Shown here piece after piece: positions 1-10,575 of a DNA stretch of 64,000 bases. The stretch is from contig CAJNDS010002313.1 in the NCBI GenBank assembly GCA_905221605.1, positions 1,268,403-1,332,402 on the forward strand, written 5' to 3'. The number at the start of each line of letters is the position of its first letter. The first letter of the stretch is position 1. The position numbers were made by a program, and so were the translations under genes. Below the pieces are notes generated by a model. That model was given only the letters and a program-made list of their open reading frames with translations, was not told the DNA's origin and ran no database searches. Source of the stretch: Symbiodinium natans. Its lineage: Eukaryota; Sar; Dinophyceae; Suessiales; Symbiodiniaceae.

Positions 1-160
1 TGGGGTTAATAGGGTTGATCTTCAGCGTATTATCTTTAAAAACTGAAGGGGATTAGGGTTTAGGGTCGAGGGCTACTAGGGTCATTCGGGTTATTGGGGT
101 GATTAGTGTTGATCGGGTTATCAGGGTTGTTAGGGTTTTTCGGGCGAGTCTGAGGTTAGA

Positions 161-275
161 GTTACATGGTCCCTTAGTTTGGGCCCCTAACTGGGAAAGC
201 CTTATATACTCCAAGGGGCCCATATCTCAGAACCCGTTAAAGAAGGTAAGGGACCGTACTAAGGGACCATGTGAC
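161..275. mobile_element. TIR element, family D, full copy
   Basis: Ends are inverted: GTTACATGGTCCCTTAG at the left and CTAAGGGACCATGTGAC at the right, about 115 bp apart. Related ends recur near 19018, 21411, 31272 and 15571. There is no coding capacity, so it is MITE-like. Confidence 0.7.
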
Positions 276-496
276 TTCCCTCAGATTTAAGGGAGGGTGG
301 ACTGAGTCTGGGCTTTCGAAAGTTGAGGGCTTTGAGATGGCGGGTTTACAGAGTTAGGGTTTAGGGTTTAGGGTTTAAAGGGTTTACAGGACCTAGGATT
401 TATGGGGTTTACAATCTATCTGATGTATAGGATTTATATGCATAGGGTCAAAAGGGCTTGGGGTTTAGGGCTTAGGGTTTGTAAGGTTTAGCGTTT

Positions 497-830
497 ATAA
501 GGCTTCAAAGGGCTCACACGGTGTAGACGGGAGTCTATCACAAGGGCATATACACACAGTGAGACGACAACAGGGTTGCTTGGAAATCGGAATGTTGCCA
601 CAGCGTGCTTGGTTGCATGGGCCCAGGAAGGCTATGACTCTTTTGCACATGGGGTTGGCGAGACTTGCGCTGGGTAACGCCAAAATTTCTTGTGCATGAG
701 TGGTGCAGCACACGGGCTTGCGGAGGCCTACGTGGGCCTCCGCAGCGCTTTACAAAACACACCCCACGCTAGCATGTTGTCAGGGGGGGCAGACCTGCCA
801 GGAAGCGGACGCCCAGCCAATGACTAAACC
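497..830. other. Unique island with a perfect hairpin
   Basis: This island between degenerate heptamer tracts has open stretches on both strands (minus 495-713 and a plus frame near 540-690) but no decisive splice structure. At 720-743 is a perfect hairpin: 9-bp arms GCGGAGGCC/GGCCTCCGC around a 6-nt loop TACGTG. I do not recognise a product. Confidence 0.4.
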
Positions 831-1165
831 CTAAACCCTAAACCCTAAACCCTAGACCCTAAACCCTAAACCCTAAACCCTAAACAGGCCGAAGGTACAG
901 GCTTAAAGTGCCTTGCCTCGCCCAGGCTCTCCAAGACGGCAGGCTCCTGGTTTAGGGTGTGTGGGTTTGAATTAGGGTTTGGGGTTTAGGGTTTAGGGTT
1001 TAGGGTTTAGGGTTTAGGGTTTAGGGTTTAGGGTTTAGGGTTTAGGGTTTAGGGTTTAGGGTTCAGGGTTTAGGGTTTAGTGCTTAGGGTTCAGGGTTTA
1101 GGGTTTAGGGTTTAGTGTTTAGGGTTCAGGGTTTAGGGTTTAGGGTTTAGTGTTTAGGGTTCAAG
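824..1165. repeat. Heptamer arrays in opposite orientations
   Basis: CCCTAAA copies run 824-884 and TTTAGGG copies run about 972-1165; the second array decays into TTCAGGG and TTTAGTG variants. The 65-bp spacer (890-955) is open in several frames on both strands. Confidence 0.95.
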
Positions 1166-1199
1166 GTTTAGGGTCTGCGGATGTAGGGTTTGCGGTTTG

Positions 1200-1473
1200 G
1201 GGCTTATGGCTCAGGTAACTGGTTTTCGGCATGCGGTTACCAGCCGGAAAACCCAACTTAGGGTACTTGTAAGCCTAGCTGTACTGAGAAGTAGCAAACA
1301 AAGAACTGATGGATTGGGCGGGGCCGGGGGGGGGGGGTGTTTTGGCTCAGAATTTGGGCGTTGCCTCAAGTAGAATATGTATTTAGGGTACAGAGCCACG
1401 CAAATGCCACAAATCCTAAACCCTAAACCCTAAACCCTAAACCCTTAACCCTAAACCCTAAACCCTAAACCAA
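1200..1473. repeat. Unique spacer, G-run and CCCTAAA array
   Basis: Non-repeat sequence 1200-1405 includes a poly-G run near 1327-1338. It is followed by about nine CCCTAAA copies (1410-1473). No gene is supported in the spacer. Confidence 0.8.
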
Positions 1474-1493
1474 ACCCCCCCAAACCCTAAAAC

Positions 1494-1722
1494 CTCCCAA
1501 AAGACCAGGTGCTGGTTGAAAGTTGCGTCGTCCCCGAAAATCTTCATCGGCCATCCTCCGGGCTCCACAGAGAGTCATGCTGTGCCCAGGCTGTTCCGAT
1601 TCTCGGGCCTTGGCCCAATAATCGCGCACAGCTTCAGCCAACTTCATCCCAGAGGTATCGACGCACAGACTCGGCACTGAATGCCGGGATTTCCCTTGTT
1701 GTTCGCGAATCATCCAAAGACC
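1494..1722 (-). CDS. Candidate exon, unknown protein
   Basis: The minus-strand frame stays open for 76 codons between an acceptor TTTAG|GG at 1722 and a donor GAG|GTTTTAG at 1494. The translation begins GLWMIREQQGKSRHS and contains GMKLAEAVRDYWAKARE, a charged, helix-like stretch. Both splice sites lie in heptamer repeats. The entry phase is 0, matching the exit phase of the candidate exon at 1992-2100. The plus strand is also open across this interval, so strand is not certain. No domain recognised. Confidence 0.4.
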
Positions 1723-1991
1723 CTAAACCCTAAACCCTAAACACCTAAACCCTATATAAACCCTAAACCCTAGCCCTAAACCCTAAACCCGAAACCCCAA
1801 ACCTTAAACCCTAAACCCTACCGCTTCTTTCAGGGCCAGAACTGTATAAAACCCCTTACTATATGGAACTCTCACTCCACAAGTCTACCCTAAACCCTAC
1901 ACCCTAAACACAGCGGAGGGCTCCCTGGCTAGGCTCCTAAACCCTAAACCCTAAACCCTAAACCCTAAACCCTAAACCCTAAACCCTGAAC
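1723..1991 (-). repeat. Heptamer-filled putative intron
   Basis: Almost the whole interval is CCCTAAA or near variants on the plus strand, so TTTAGGG in the sense of the flanking minus-strand exons. One 70-bp unique insert lies at 1830-1890. Read on the minus strand it starts GTTCAGGG and ends TTTAG, a GT..AG intron. Confidence 0.55.
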
Positions 1992-2100
1992 CTCTGTTCT
2001 TTCAACAAGGAGCATGCCCGAAGTGTGAACTGATTCAGAATAGGTCTCCCCCTTTACCGTGTAGTTTAGGGCATCTTCCTCAAGTGAGGTATTGGGCTCC
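1992..2100 (-). CDS. Candidate exon, unknown protein
   Basis: A classic acceptor, CTTGCTTTTCAG, precedes a frame of 36 codons plus one base. It contains EPNTSLEEDALNYTVKGETY and ends at a donor GAG|GTTCAG in phase 0. An internal alternative donor, CACG|GTAAAG, exists. The phase joins cleanly to the exon at 1494-1722. The residue mix looks like a soluble protein; no family recognised. Confidence 0.4.
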
Positions 2101-2332
2101 CTGAAAAGCAAGCCTTGAGCGAAACTTAACGTTGAACCCTTTAGGGTTTAGGGTTTAGGGTTTATAGGGTTGAGGCGCTCACTTGGGACCATGGTAGCAT
2201 GGAGTAGATGATCAACATGTTAGCTTCACAGGTCCTGCTGCCTGACTAATTCTCAGTGTGAGGCTGAACGACAACCCTCACTCCTAGTAGATTTTGGACC
2301 GTCAAAGAAATCGATAAACCCTAGACCCAACG

Positions 2333-2424
2333 ACAAGGAGGGGCTCCCATAGTTTTAAGTAGAGTGGCAAGGACCCTAAATTGGGTGACAAGGATCCGTC
2401 AGTATAGTAAGGGCCCCTCCTTAT
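2333..2424. mobile_element. TIR element, family B, copy 1
   Basis: The left end ACAAGGAGGGGC and right end GCCCCTCCTTAT are inverted. The interior has the family's repeated 'aaggaccctaaa' and 'aaggatcc' blocks. Other copies lie at 19574, 27369, 62809 and 63148. Confidence 0.75.
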
Positions 2425-2433
2425 ATCCTTAAA

Positions 2434-2546
2434 CCCTAAACCTTAGACCCTAGACTCTAGACCCTAAGCCCCAAACCCTAGACCTTAAACCCCAAACCCC
2501 AAACCCTAAACCCTAAACCCTAAACCCTAAACCCTAAACCCTACAC
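2434..2546. repeat. CCCTAAA array
   Basis: About 16 heptamers, degenerate at the left (CCCTAGA, CCCCAAA) and perfect from about 2503 on. Confidence 0.95.
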
Positions 2547-2560
2547 GCGCTTTTTGACAG

Positions 2561-3303
2561 CCATGCGGGAGCGCTGGCGGTGCACTGCGCTACACTCTCA
2601 GCCACGGGGCACCTGGGAAGCGTTGCAGGGTTTAGGGTTTAGGGTTTAGGGTTTAGGGCCGGTCTAGGGTTTAGGGTTTAGATAGTATTGGGTCCTTCGG
2701 TTCGCAGTCTGTTGGGGACTTGGGGAAAGCCCGAGATTTGCGAAGGCCTTTTGATCGAGACCTGCGGGTAGGGTTTAGCGTCGCGATCCCTAGTATAGGG
2801 GCCTTAAAGTTGTTTATGTACATATGTATATGTACATATACATATATGTATATATATATATATATTACTTGTGTTGCTTCTACATATGTGTATATCTGTA
2901 TTATGCATATTGTGTGTGTGTGTGTGTTTTTTTTTTTTTTTTGGGGGGGGGGGGGGGGGGCGGGGGTATGGTATAGTTATATAGGGACCATAAGGGAATA
3001 CTATTGGTAATTCTTCCGACCCCCAGACTAAGCCAAACGTGTCGACCCCTCCCTGTCAGGGTTCTGGGGTAGGGCTCTCGGCCTTCGTGTGGGCCGGATC
3101 CTGCACCCAAAGCTCTGAACCATCAAGCCCCAGACCCCTAAAATGGGTTTAGGGTTTAGGGTTTAGGGTTTAGGGTTTAGGGTTTGGGTTTAGGGTTTAG
3201 GGTTTTGGAACCCTCCCTGTGAAGACCAAGGAGTTTGGGTCCCTACCGATTTCAGACGACGAGTCGAATGCTTACCTCCTCCGCTACCGCAATGGGGTTC
3301 CGG
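2561..3303 (+). CDS. Four-exon gene model, unknown protein (partial)
   Basis: Four plus-strand segments fit exons that all begin and end in phase 0: 2561-2629 (acceptor TTTTTGACAG), 2708-2767 (acceptor GGTTCGCAG, donor CGG|GTAGGG), 3027-3146 (acceptor CGACCCCCAG, donor TGG|GTTTAG) and 3256-3303 (acceptor GATTTCAG, donor CGG|GTTTGG). The products include SVGDLGKARDLRRPFDRDLR in exon 2 and STPPCQGSGVGLSAFVWAGS in exon 3. Introns 1 and 3 are mainly TTTAGGG; intron 2 holds a TA microsatellite and a T16G18 tract. No start or stop was placed. No domain recognised; the agreement in phase is the evidence. Confidence 0.42.
2818..2960. repeat. TA and GT microsatellite with T16-G18 tract
   Basis: Tandem TA/GTATA from 2818, (TG)n near 2911-2926, then 16 T and 18 G. 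It lies in a putative intron. Confidence 0.95.
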
Positions 3304-3624
3304 GTTTGGGGACTTTAGGGCCGGGACTTTAGGGACTTTAGGGACGGACTCTGGGGACTTTAGGGACTTTAAGGGACTTTAGGGACTTCAGGGTCCTAGA
3401 CCCAAAAGAGCCTCTAAACCCTAGTCTCCCTACATGGAGGGCCGCCGAAATACAAGCACGCCCTACGCCCACCTGTAAGGCTTCCTGCGATGGGCTTCCC
3501 TTGTATGGGAGTTGTGTCGGGTCTTGAGGTTGGGGCTCGGGAAGGAAGCTCCGCGATAAAATGCCCAACCTCCGAGCAACGTTCGGGCCTTAGACTCCGT
3601 AGCTTTGGGCTGGGTTTAAATAAG

Positions 3625-3725
3625 GTTTAGGGTTTAGGGTTTAGGGTTTAGGGCTTGGGTTTTAGGGTTTAGGGTTTAGGGTTTGGGGTATAGGGTTTAG
3701 GGTTAAGGGTCTGGGGTTTAGGGGA
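3625..3725. repeat. TTTAGGG array
   Basis: About 13 heptamers with GGGTATA and GGGTTAA variants. The preceding stretch 3305-3395 carries seven or so copies of a GGGACTTTA motif, a different short repeat. Confidence 0.9.
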
Positions 3726-3737
3726 CCAACATCACAT

Positions 3738-3949
3738 TCAGCCGGAGCGACCAGAGCTGAAACCAAATCCGAAGTTGCCTTTCGGGGCTTGAAGAGGTTC
3801 GGATTCCGAAGGTTGTGGGAACCTCTGGTCTCGAGCCCTGAGCCCTAAGCCAGGTGCAAAATCGCCGATGAGGTGGACGAAGGGTTTAGAGTTTTGACTT
3901 TCGGGTGTTTGACAGCTGCAGTGAACTACCAACCTACTTGACTTAGTTG
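3738..3949 (-). CDS. Candidate terminal exon, unknown protein
   Basis: After a minus-strand acceptor (GATGAACTCAG at 3950-3960) the frame is open for about 70 codons to a TGA at 3738. It includes QTPESQNSKPFVHLIGDFAP and ends GFGFSSGRSG. A shorter plus frame is also open here. No family recognised. Confidence 0.3.
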
Positions 3950-3961
3950 CTGAGTTCATCA

Positions 3962-4085
3962 GCCCAAAAAAGTGTACACGTTCAGTTCTATAGGGCATTC
4001 TAGTACCCTAGTACCCCCCCCCCCCCCATCCCCCCCCCCCCCCCCAAAAAAAAAAGGTGTTAAAGTGTACTCATTCAGCTCCTCA
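3962..4085. repeat. Dispersed repeat N with poly-C tracts
   Basis: Two related blocks (AAAGTGTACACGTTCAG and AAAGTGTACTCATTCAG) flank C15, C16 and A10 runs. The same pair of blocks recurs at 33717-33780 without the homopolymers. Confidence 0.6.
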
Positions 4086-5229
4086 GTCATTGAAAGCTAA
4101 AGAACTTTGCAAGTAGGTTGTAAATCATCAACTGTGGGTACTTATAGGCCTACAGGCTTACATATAACATACTTGTTAAGTTTCCTGTGCCTTCAGCTAG
4201 CGGAGCCGATATTGCCCTCACACAAACAAAATGACTTCACTCAGACTCTTATTGAAACGTAAAAAGCAGTAGACTAAACAGTAATGAGAGCGTGTACATA
4301 TATACATATATATATGCCACTCGATGAGGCATCATGAACGGGAGGTTGATATCGAACACTGCCCGCGCCACTCTATGCCTCCAAATTTGTGAGTGGTGTT
4401 CATGGGGTAGGAGAGTGTAAGGGACTCCACGTATGGGAGTTTACGAACAGAGGGGACCCCTATATTAGACCCCCCCAAATAGTAGGATTCCCTTAGAATA
4501 AGGAATCCAATAAGGCACCCCAGATTTTCGGAAACCACCACATGCACAGATAGAACCACGCCCTACACTGATAAAACAAGCTGCAGAGCGGAGTTGAGGA
4601 GCACAGTAATTATTGGGGCCTCTACTCAAGACTGGGCATCTTTTGGTGTAGTGTATATCAAGGTTAAAGCAGGAATATGCAAGGCGATGAAGTTGGTAAT
4701 GATTCTGGCTCCCGTACGAACCATTGAGCGCAGGGTTTGACATGAGGGTCCCTCTTCACAAGGTACCCTTTAACATGCCGAGTCCTTATATTACACTCCC
4801 CAAACGGACGACTAAAAGCCTGAAACGGACGACTAAAAGCCTGACCCGAATCACGCTAAACCTTAGACCCTAAACCCTCTATCAATCAACCGACAACACC
4901 AAACGCCGGCCTCGGATGTGGGTGCCGCTCCACTCCTGCCAGATACCCTTCAAAAGGGTCATGTTTCTGGAAGATTGCACCATGGTTGCATACTTTGAAT
5001 GGTATCTACAGGCTGAACTAGCTACAGCTTCGCGCGGAGGGAAGGAACTTTGAAGCAGCTTCTTCTACAAGCCCGAACTTCTAAGCCCTAAAACCTAAAC
5101 CCTAAGCCCTCAACGGAGCATGGCTTTCAAGTCGCCCTTATAAGAGGGGGAGATGAAGTCCCAAGCAACCTCAGCACGTAGGTCATAGACAGGGTGGTAA
5201 CTATCATTACCCCCAGTTAGGGTTATTAG
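4086..5229. other. Mostly unique sequence
   Basis: Heptamers are nearly absent. A minus-strand ORF with an ATG at 4743 (MSNPALNGSYG...) is open for more than 60 codons but has no recognised domain. A perfect 21-bp tandem duplication (unit AAACGGACGACTAAAAGCCTG without its last base is 20 bp) lies at 4802-4843. No RNA gene seen. Confidence 0.5.
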
Positions 5230-5342
5230 GGCTAAACTCCTACACCCTAAACCCTAAACCCTAAACCCTAAACTCCTACACCCTAAACCCTAAACCCTAA
5301 ACCCTAAACCCTAAACCCTAAACCCTAAACCCAAGCCCTAAG
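5230..5342. repeat. CCCTAAA array
   Basis: Two perfect blocks are each headed by AAACTCCTACA, suggesting that a segment including its non-heptamer leader was duplicated. Confidence 0.95.
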
Positions 5343-5904
5343 CTCACAATGTGACCAGCCTCCTGGCTGACTGGCAAAGCCGGGTTTAGCGTTGAGGGTT
5401 TAGGGTTTAGGATCACAAGGGACCCTCAGGGTAACTTCTCCTAAAGGATCCAGTCTGAGGAGGGATACTCGGACCTTGTTCGAAATACCCTTTTGGGGGT
5501 TTCCAAAAAAAGCAACATGACCAAACAACTTGGGTTGTGCCTGGTGCCCTCCCTAACCGTCCGTTTGGGGTTTAGGCTGTAGGGTTTAGGGTTTAGCGTT
5601 TTGGGGGTTTAACATTTAGGGTTGAGGGTTTTGTTGAGGGACTAAGTTTATGGGTTTAGGGACAAAGATGCCCTTCCTGACCGTCCTTGTACTGTGGAGT
5701 TGCGGGTGCACGCTGCCCAAAGCCGGGATTGCCTTGAGATTCTTTGAGGCGTGAGTGGATTCAGGGTTAGTTAAGTCTTCAGGGCATTAAGGGTCGGTTT
5801 AGGGTTTACGGCTTTAGGGCTGTAGGCCTTTTACGTAGGAATCCCCAAGGCCCACGCCAGGGCAGGCACACCTGAACCCAAAATACTAAACGAGGAATTC
5901 AAGG

Positions 5905-6111
5905 TTGCATCTGATAAGCCACTTGCTAGATATGGACCAGCTGCGCAAGGTCCTCTTAAACCAGCAAAACGACAAATGCATAGAAAAATCCAATAGACCA
6001 GCAGGCAGGCATCAAATAAGCAGAGCGGCGCTTGAGGAAAAGGTCCTTCTCCTTGGCTTTCAGGAAGGCAGTGTCTGCCCTGAGATCCTGACCCTAAAAC
6101 TTATACCCTAA
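5905..6111 (+). CDS. Candidate exon, unknown protein
   Basis: The plus frame is open from an AAG|G acceptor near 5904 to a stop at 6111, about 68 codons. It contains LLDMDQLRKVLLNQQNDK and AALEEKVLLLGFQEG, amphipathic helix-like sequence. Flanking DNA is degenerate heptamer. No domain or partner exon assigned. Confidence 0.35.
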   Translation: MHLISHLLDMDQLRKVLLNQQNDKCIEKSNRPAGRHQISRAALEEKVLLLGFQEGSVCPEILTLKLIP

Positions 6112-6853
6112 ACCCTGAAATCCTAACCCCTGCTTCAAGGCCTCCAAAAGCCTGCACGACCATACCCTAAACCCTAAACCCTAAACCCTAAACCCTAAAT
6201 CCTAAACGAGCTTCGTGAGGCCGCTGCTCCCGAAGGGGCGTCGTTCGTGTAGCAAGTCTAGTTCTAGTTAAGAATAGCCCCAACTAGGGGTACTTAACAG
6301 CCCAACTTCTTACCTATCCACCATGCAGCTCTGAGCCTGCAACAAAAAACAGCAACCCAAAAAGCTCGAAAAATCCCTGCACCGTACACCCCAAACCATA
6401 AACCGCAATCCGCGAGATCCTAAGCACCCCCACAAAAACCCCCAAATCGCAGAAACCTCCCTAAGGCCTGAGGTCATGAGAGCCTTGTAAGACAGGAAAC
6501 CGCAACCCCCACACTCTAAACCCCACAATCGGTTGGGGAGGTTTAGGGAGTTCAGGGTGTAGGGAAACGGGTTTAGGCTACAATCCTATGCACCGCAGCC
6601 ATCGATCTCTCAATGCCCCTCAATCCCTGAACCCTGATGCCCGAATGCCCCAAAACCCTAAACGGCCAATCCGCTCAGTGCCCTAAAGGTTTGTTAAGGT
6701 TCTGGGGTTTAGGTTTTCTGTAGGGTTCGGGTTTAGGGTTAGGGTTTTGGGTGTAGGGGTTCGTGCTCAAAGTTTGGGATTTAGGGTTTAGGGTTCAAGG
6801 TTTAGGGCTTAGCGGTTTAGGACCTGAGGGAGGTAGGCAGCCAAGGGCCGGGA
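6112..6853. other. Heptamer-rich spacer
   Basis: CCCTAAA copies (6165-6208), then unique A/C-rich sequence to about 6530, then degenerate heptamers in the other sense. No convincing gene. Confidence 0.6.
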
Positions 6854-7020
6854 GGGGGGGGGGGGGGGGGGGTTAGGGTTTAGGGTTTAGGGTTTAGGGT
6901 TTAGGGTTTAGGGTTTAGGGTTTAGGGTTTAGGGTTTAGGGTTTAGGGTTTAGGGTTTAGGCTTTAGGGTTTAGGCTTTAGGCTTTAGGGATTCGGGTTT
7001 AGGGTTTTGGGTTTAGGGCT
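6854..7020. repeat. G19 run and TTTAGGG array
   Basis: A run of 19 G (6854-6872) leads straight into about 13 perfect TTTAGGG copies, then GGCTTTA variants. Confidence 0.95.
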
Positions 7021-8700
7021 TAGGTCATGTTCAAGCTGAGGCCCTTGGAGGGTGGTAGGTTGAGAAGTGAAACGATGCCACCCAACTGAAATGGTTTAGG
7101 GTTGGTTTTGGCTGGGTGGATTTGTACAGGGATTTTGAGTGTTAGGGATTTACCCAAAACCGTTTAGCCTAAACCCTAAACCCTAAACCCTAAACCCTAA
7201 TCCCTAAACCCTAAACCCTAAACCCTAAACCCTCAACCTGCCAGCCAGGCGCATGCCATCGCACCTCGCTCGGGGCCTGGCCATAGCCGTCCAACACGCG
7301 GTGCATCTCAGCCTGGGGTTTAGGGTTTAGGGTTTGGGGTTTGGGGTTTAGGGCTAGGGTCGACACCCTGAACACTACACCCAACACCCGAAACTTGTAC
7401 GCTGGCACAGCATCTGCACCACTTCGGGGTTTCTCTCAGTTCAAGGCTCGAAACTCAAGCTGAACTCGAAACCGCCATTGCAAGGATCTTAGCATTGAGG
7501 GTCTAGGTGGTTTAGGGTTAAGGTTTGCCTCTGAGTGCTCAACCCGAATACTATACCAGGTTTTCAGACTTACAGGGTTCGGAGCTTCGGAACTCCAATT
7601 CAGGACAAACGTCTGCCAACAACGACTGCAAACCACATGTTCTCGGGAAGATGATGTGATTGCAGGGTTAGGGTTTAGGGTTTAGGGTTTGGAGTTTAGG
7701 GTTTAGGCGTAGGGTTTAGGGCTCGAAGCTTCATCAGTGATTGGGGCTCACTGAGCGCTGTGTGTGAAGGATCCTCGCCAAAGAAGCCTGGTAAGCGCCC
7801 TAAACCCTCAACCCCAAATCCCAGAACCTGCAAAAACAAGTTTGAACTGAGGATGCCACTCTTAGGGGATGTTGCGAGCCACGGCGGACGTTTGAGTCCT
7901 GGAATCCCAGCTTCCGGCTTGGGGGCTTTAGGGTTTAGGGTTTAGGGGTTTAGGGGTTTAGGGGTTTAGGGTTTAAGGGTTAGGGTTTGGGGTTTAGGGT
8001 TTAGGGTGTCGGGTGTTCCCCCCCAGGCCGGCACACCCTGGACACGCCCAGTTCGTCCTCGAATCTCGCAGAAGCTCTGTGCAAACCCTAACCTCTACAC
8101 CAATACACCCTACACCCAAAACCCTAACCCTAAACCCTAAACCCTAAACCCTAACCCTAAACCCTACACCCTGAACCCACCTTGAACTCAAGTCAGCCTG
8201 TTGTCAGAGTCTACCACTCCCAAGGCCTGCGCCGGAACATCTGCGCGATTGTACACCCCCGTGCACCCTCTCCCCAGTTCACAACCAGAAGGCCTAAACC
8301 CTAAACCCTAAACCCTAAACCCTAAATCCTAAACCCAAAACCGCAAACCCTGAAGCGTTGAAGCAGTAAACCCTACGACCAAGAGGCTAGAACCCTGAAA
8401 CACCGAAGAAGAATTCAGACACGCGCTGAAACTCTATAGCCCACAAGCCTTAAGTTTCAGGGCTTCCCCTTAGGCTTCTTCCCTGCGCCCTAAACACTAA
8501 ACCCTAAACCCTAAACCATTCTCGGCACGCCACCAGGGCCACTTTCCGGGCCACGGGCAGCCTTGCTGGGGGCTGGGCTTGGGCATGAGCGTCGGGTGCC
8601 GAGATTGTTAAAATCCTTTCCAAACATCCCTAAACCCTAAACCCTAAACCCTAAACCCTAAACCCTAAACCCTAAACCCTAAACCCCCTAGCTCCCAGGT
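7021..8700. other. Heptamer arrays alternating with short islands
   Basis: CCCTAAA blocks at 7165-7235, 8125-8175, 8290-8335 and 8627-8690 alternate with TTTAGGG blocks at 7317-7355, 7665-7725 and 7925-8010. The island 8513-8610 is open on the minus strand in two frames. Nothing assignable. Confidence 0.6.
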
Positions 8701-8808
8701 ATGTGTCACCAAAACCAGCACACAAGGCCAACTTTACCCATATAGCAGTATAAAATACAGCCCTGGCAAAACACGCGAAGGACAATTTTATGATTACCTG
8801 CTGCTCAG

Positions 8809-8943
8809 GAGGCCTCAACCAGGTTGTTCCTAGACCGCAAGGGTAGTTCCGTCCTTTTGAGTACCTGCTTTTCTGAGGATTCCATAGAAACCATTAAACT
8901 GGTACTCCACCACCCAAACGAAGCAAGGCACTACAGTTGGAGG
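8809..8943 (+). CDS. Candidate exon, unknown protein
   Basis: The acceptor TACCTGCTGCTCAG is followed by 45 open codons in phase 0, ending at a possible donor AGG|GTCTAG at 8943; if unspliced, a TAG follows at 8947. The product contains RLFLDRKGSSVLLSTCF and SIETIKLVLHHPNEARHYSW. The second part faintly resembles the helix of an ankyrin-type repeat, but one unit is too little to call. Upstream is AT-rich unique DNA and downstream heptamers. Confidence 0.42.
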
Positions 8944-8989
8944 GTCTAGATAGAGCCTACATCACGGACAAGAATCGCGAACGAAGCCT

Positions 8990-9380
8990 CAACCCTCAAC
9001 CCTGAGCAACCCTGAACCCTGAACCCTAAACCCTCAACCCTAAACCCTAAACCCTACACCCTGCCCCCTAAACCCTGAAACCTGAAACCTAAACCCTAAA
9101 CCCTAAACCCTAAACCCTAAACCCTAAACCCTAAACCCTAAACCCTAAACCCTACACCCTAAACCCTAAACCCTACAGCATTCAAGGAGCAGAGGGCGGA
9201 AAGCCGCTGGGACGGGCACGGCATAGCCGAGGCCTGGCTCGGGGTCTTGTAAACCAAAACTCCAAAAGTCTACTACTGACTTCAGAGCCCTAAGCCCTAA
9301 CCCAAAACCCTAAACCCAAAACCCTAAACCCTGAACCCTCAGCCCTAATCCCTAAACCCTAAACCCTAACGAAACATGTA
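8990..9380. repeat. CCCTAAA arrays with CCCTGAA variants
   Basis: More than 25 heptamers in two blocks (8995-9177 and 9295-9370) around a unique 110-bp island. Confidence 0.95.
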
Positions 9381-9529
9381 GTCTTAGGGTCTAAAGAGCT
9401 ATAAGGGGAGGGGGGGGTGGGGACCCTACCCACTTAAAACCAGATACTAAGCCCCCCGATCCGGCAATAAGGTCTTACCTACCCCTTTAAAGCAGTATGT
9501 TATAGGCTCCTAATTCTCCTAGTTCTCTA

Positions 9530-9705
9530 TCTCTCTCTATATATATATATATATTGCGTATGTGCATGAACTTGTACATATAAACATATATACACATGCA
9601 CTTAGATATATGTATATATAAATATATACATATATATGTATAAATGTATTGCACTTATATATTTGTATAAATATATATAACTACATATATACATATATGT
9701 ATATG
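9530..9705. repeat. TA-rich microsatellite
   Basis: A (TC)n start then long TATA/ATAC tracts with single interruptions. No gene. Confidence 0.95.
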
Positions 9706-10059
9706 GGAGAGCATTGAAGTTTGTTTTGGGAAAAAGTTGCTCGGTTCAAGGGCTTGGGTGCGCCGCTCAGGGTTTTGGCCACCGGAATGCCCTGTTGCCT
9801 GCGTGCCTTTCTTGGGGGGTAGAGGGTATAGCCTGTAAATCCTGGGGTTTACAAAGCGTTTAGGGTTACTAACCCTAAACCCAAAACCCCAAACCCTAAA
9901 CACTGTATTATGAGGTTTGGGGCTTGGGTCTGGGGATGCCAGAGCTGTGGTTCAGCGCTGTCGGGTTTGGGGTGTAGGGGAAGAGGCCCTGACAGGAGAC
10001 GAAACAAGGTGAGTGGGGTCTGGAATGTTTCTGATAAGGTATGTGCATATGAAAATATA

Positions 10060-10544
10060 CGTGTACATGCGTATATATATATATATATATACATATAAGT
10101 ACATAAAACGCATATATGCCTATCTTATCCACTATCAAATATACGATGCACCCCATACACCCTGAACCCAATGCGAGAACACACCCCCACACACACACAC
10201 AACACGCGCTTGACGCAACACAACTCGCACAGCAAACAACGCGCGTGCACACACACACACACACACAACACACGCTTGACGCAACACAACTCGCACAGCA
10301 AAAAAAGCGCCGTGCACACACACACACACACACAGACACACATACACAACACGCGCTTGCAGGTCTGTGTGTGTGTGATTTGCGTGTTTGTTTTGCGTGT
10401 GTGTTGTGTGATGAGTGCGTGTTATGTGTGTGTGTGTGTTGTGTGAGTTGTGTGTGTTGTGTGAACTGTGTGTTGTGTGAATTTTGTGTGTCGTGTGAAC
10501 TTTGTGTGTTGTGCGTGTGTGTTGTGCGTGTGTGTGTGTGTGTG

Positions 10545-10575
<31 letters not shown>

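Noticed and set aside
1340-1352. TTTTGGCTCAG, similar to the spliced-leader 3' end
   Set aside because: Only 10-11 bases match and there is no donor-like context; too short.
824-2546. CRISPR-like array of repeats and spacers
   Set aside because: Units are 7-bp tandem repeats with irregular spacing, no 23-47 bp repeat and no cas genes; the genome is eukaryotic.
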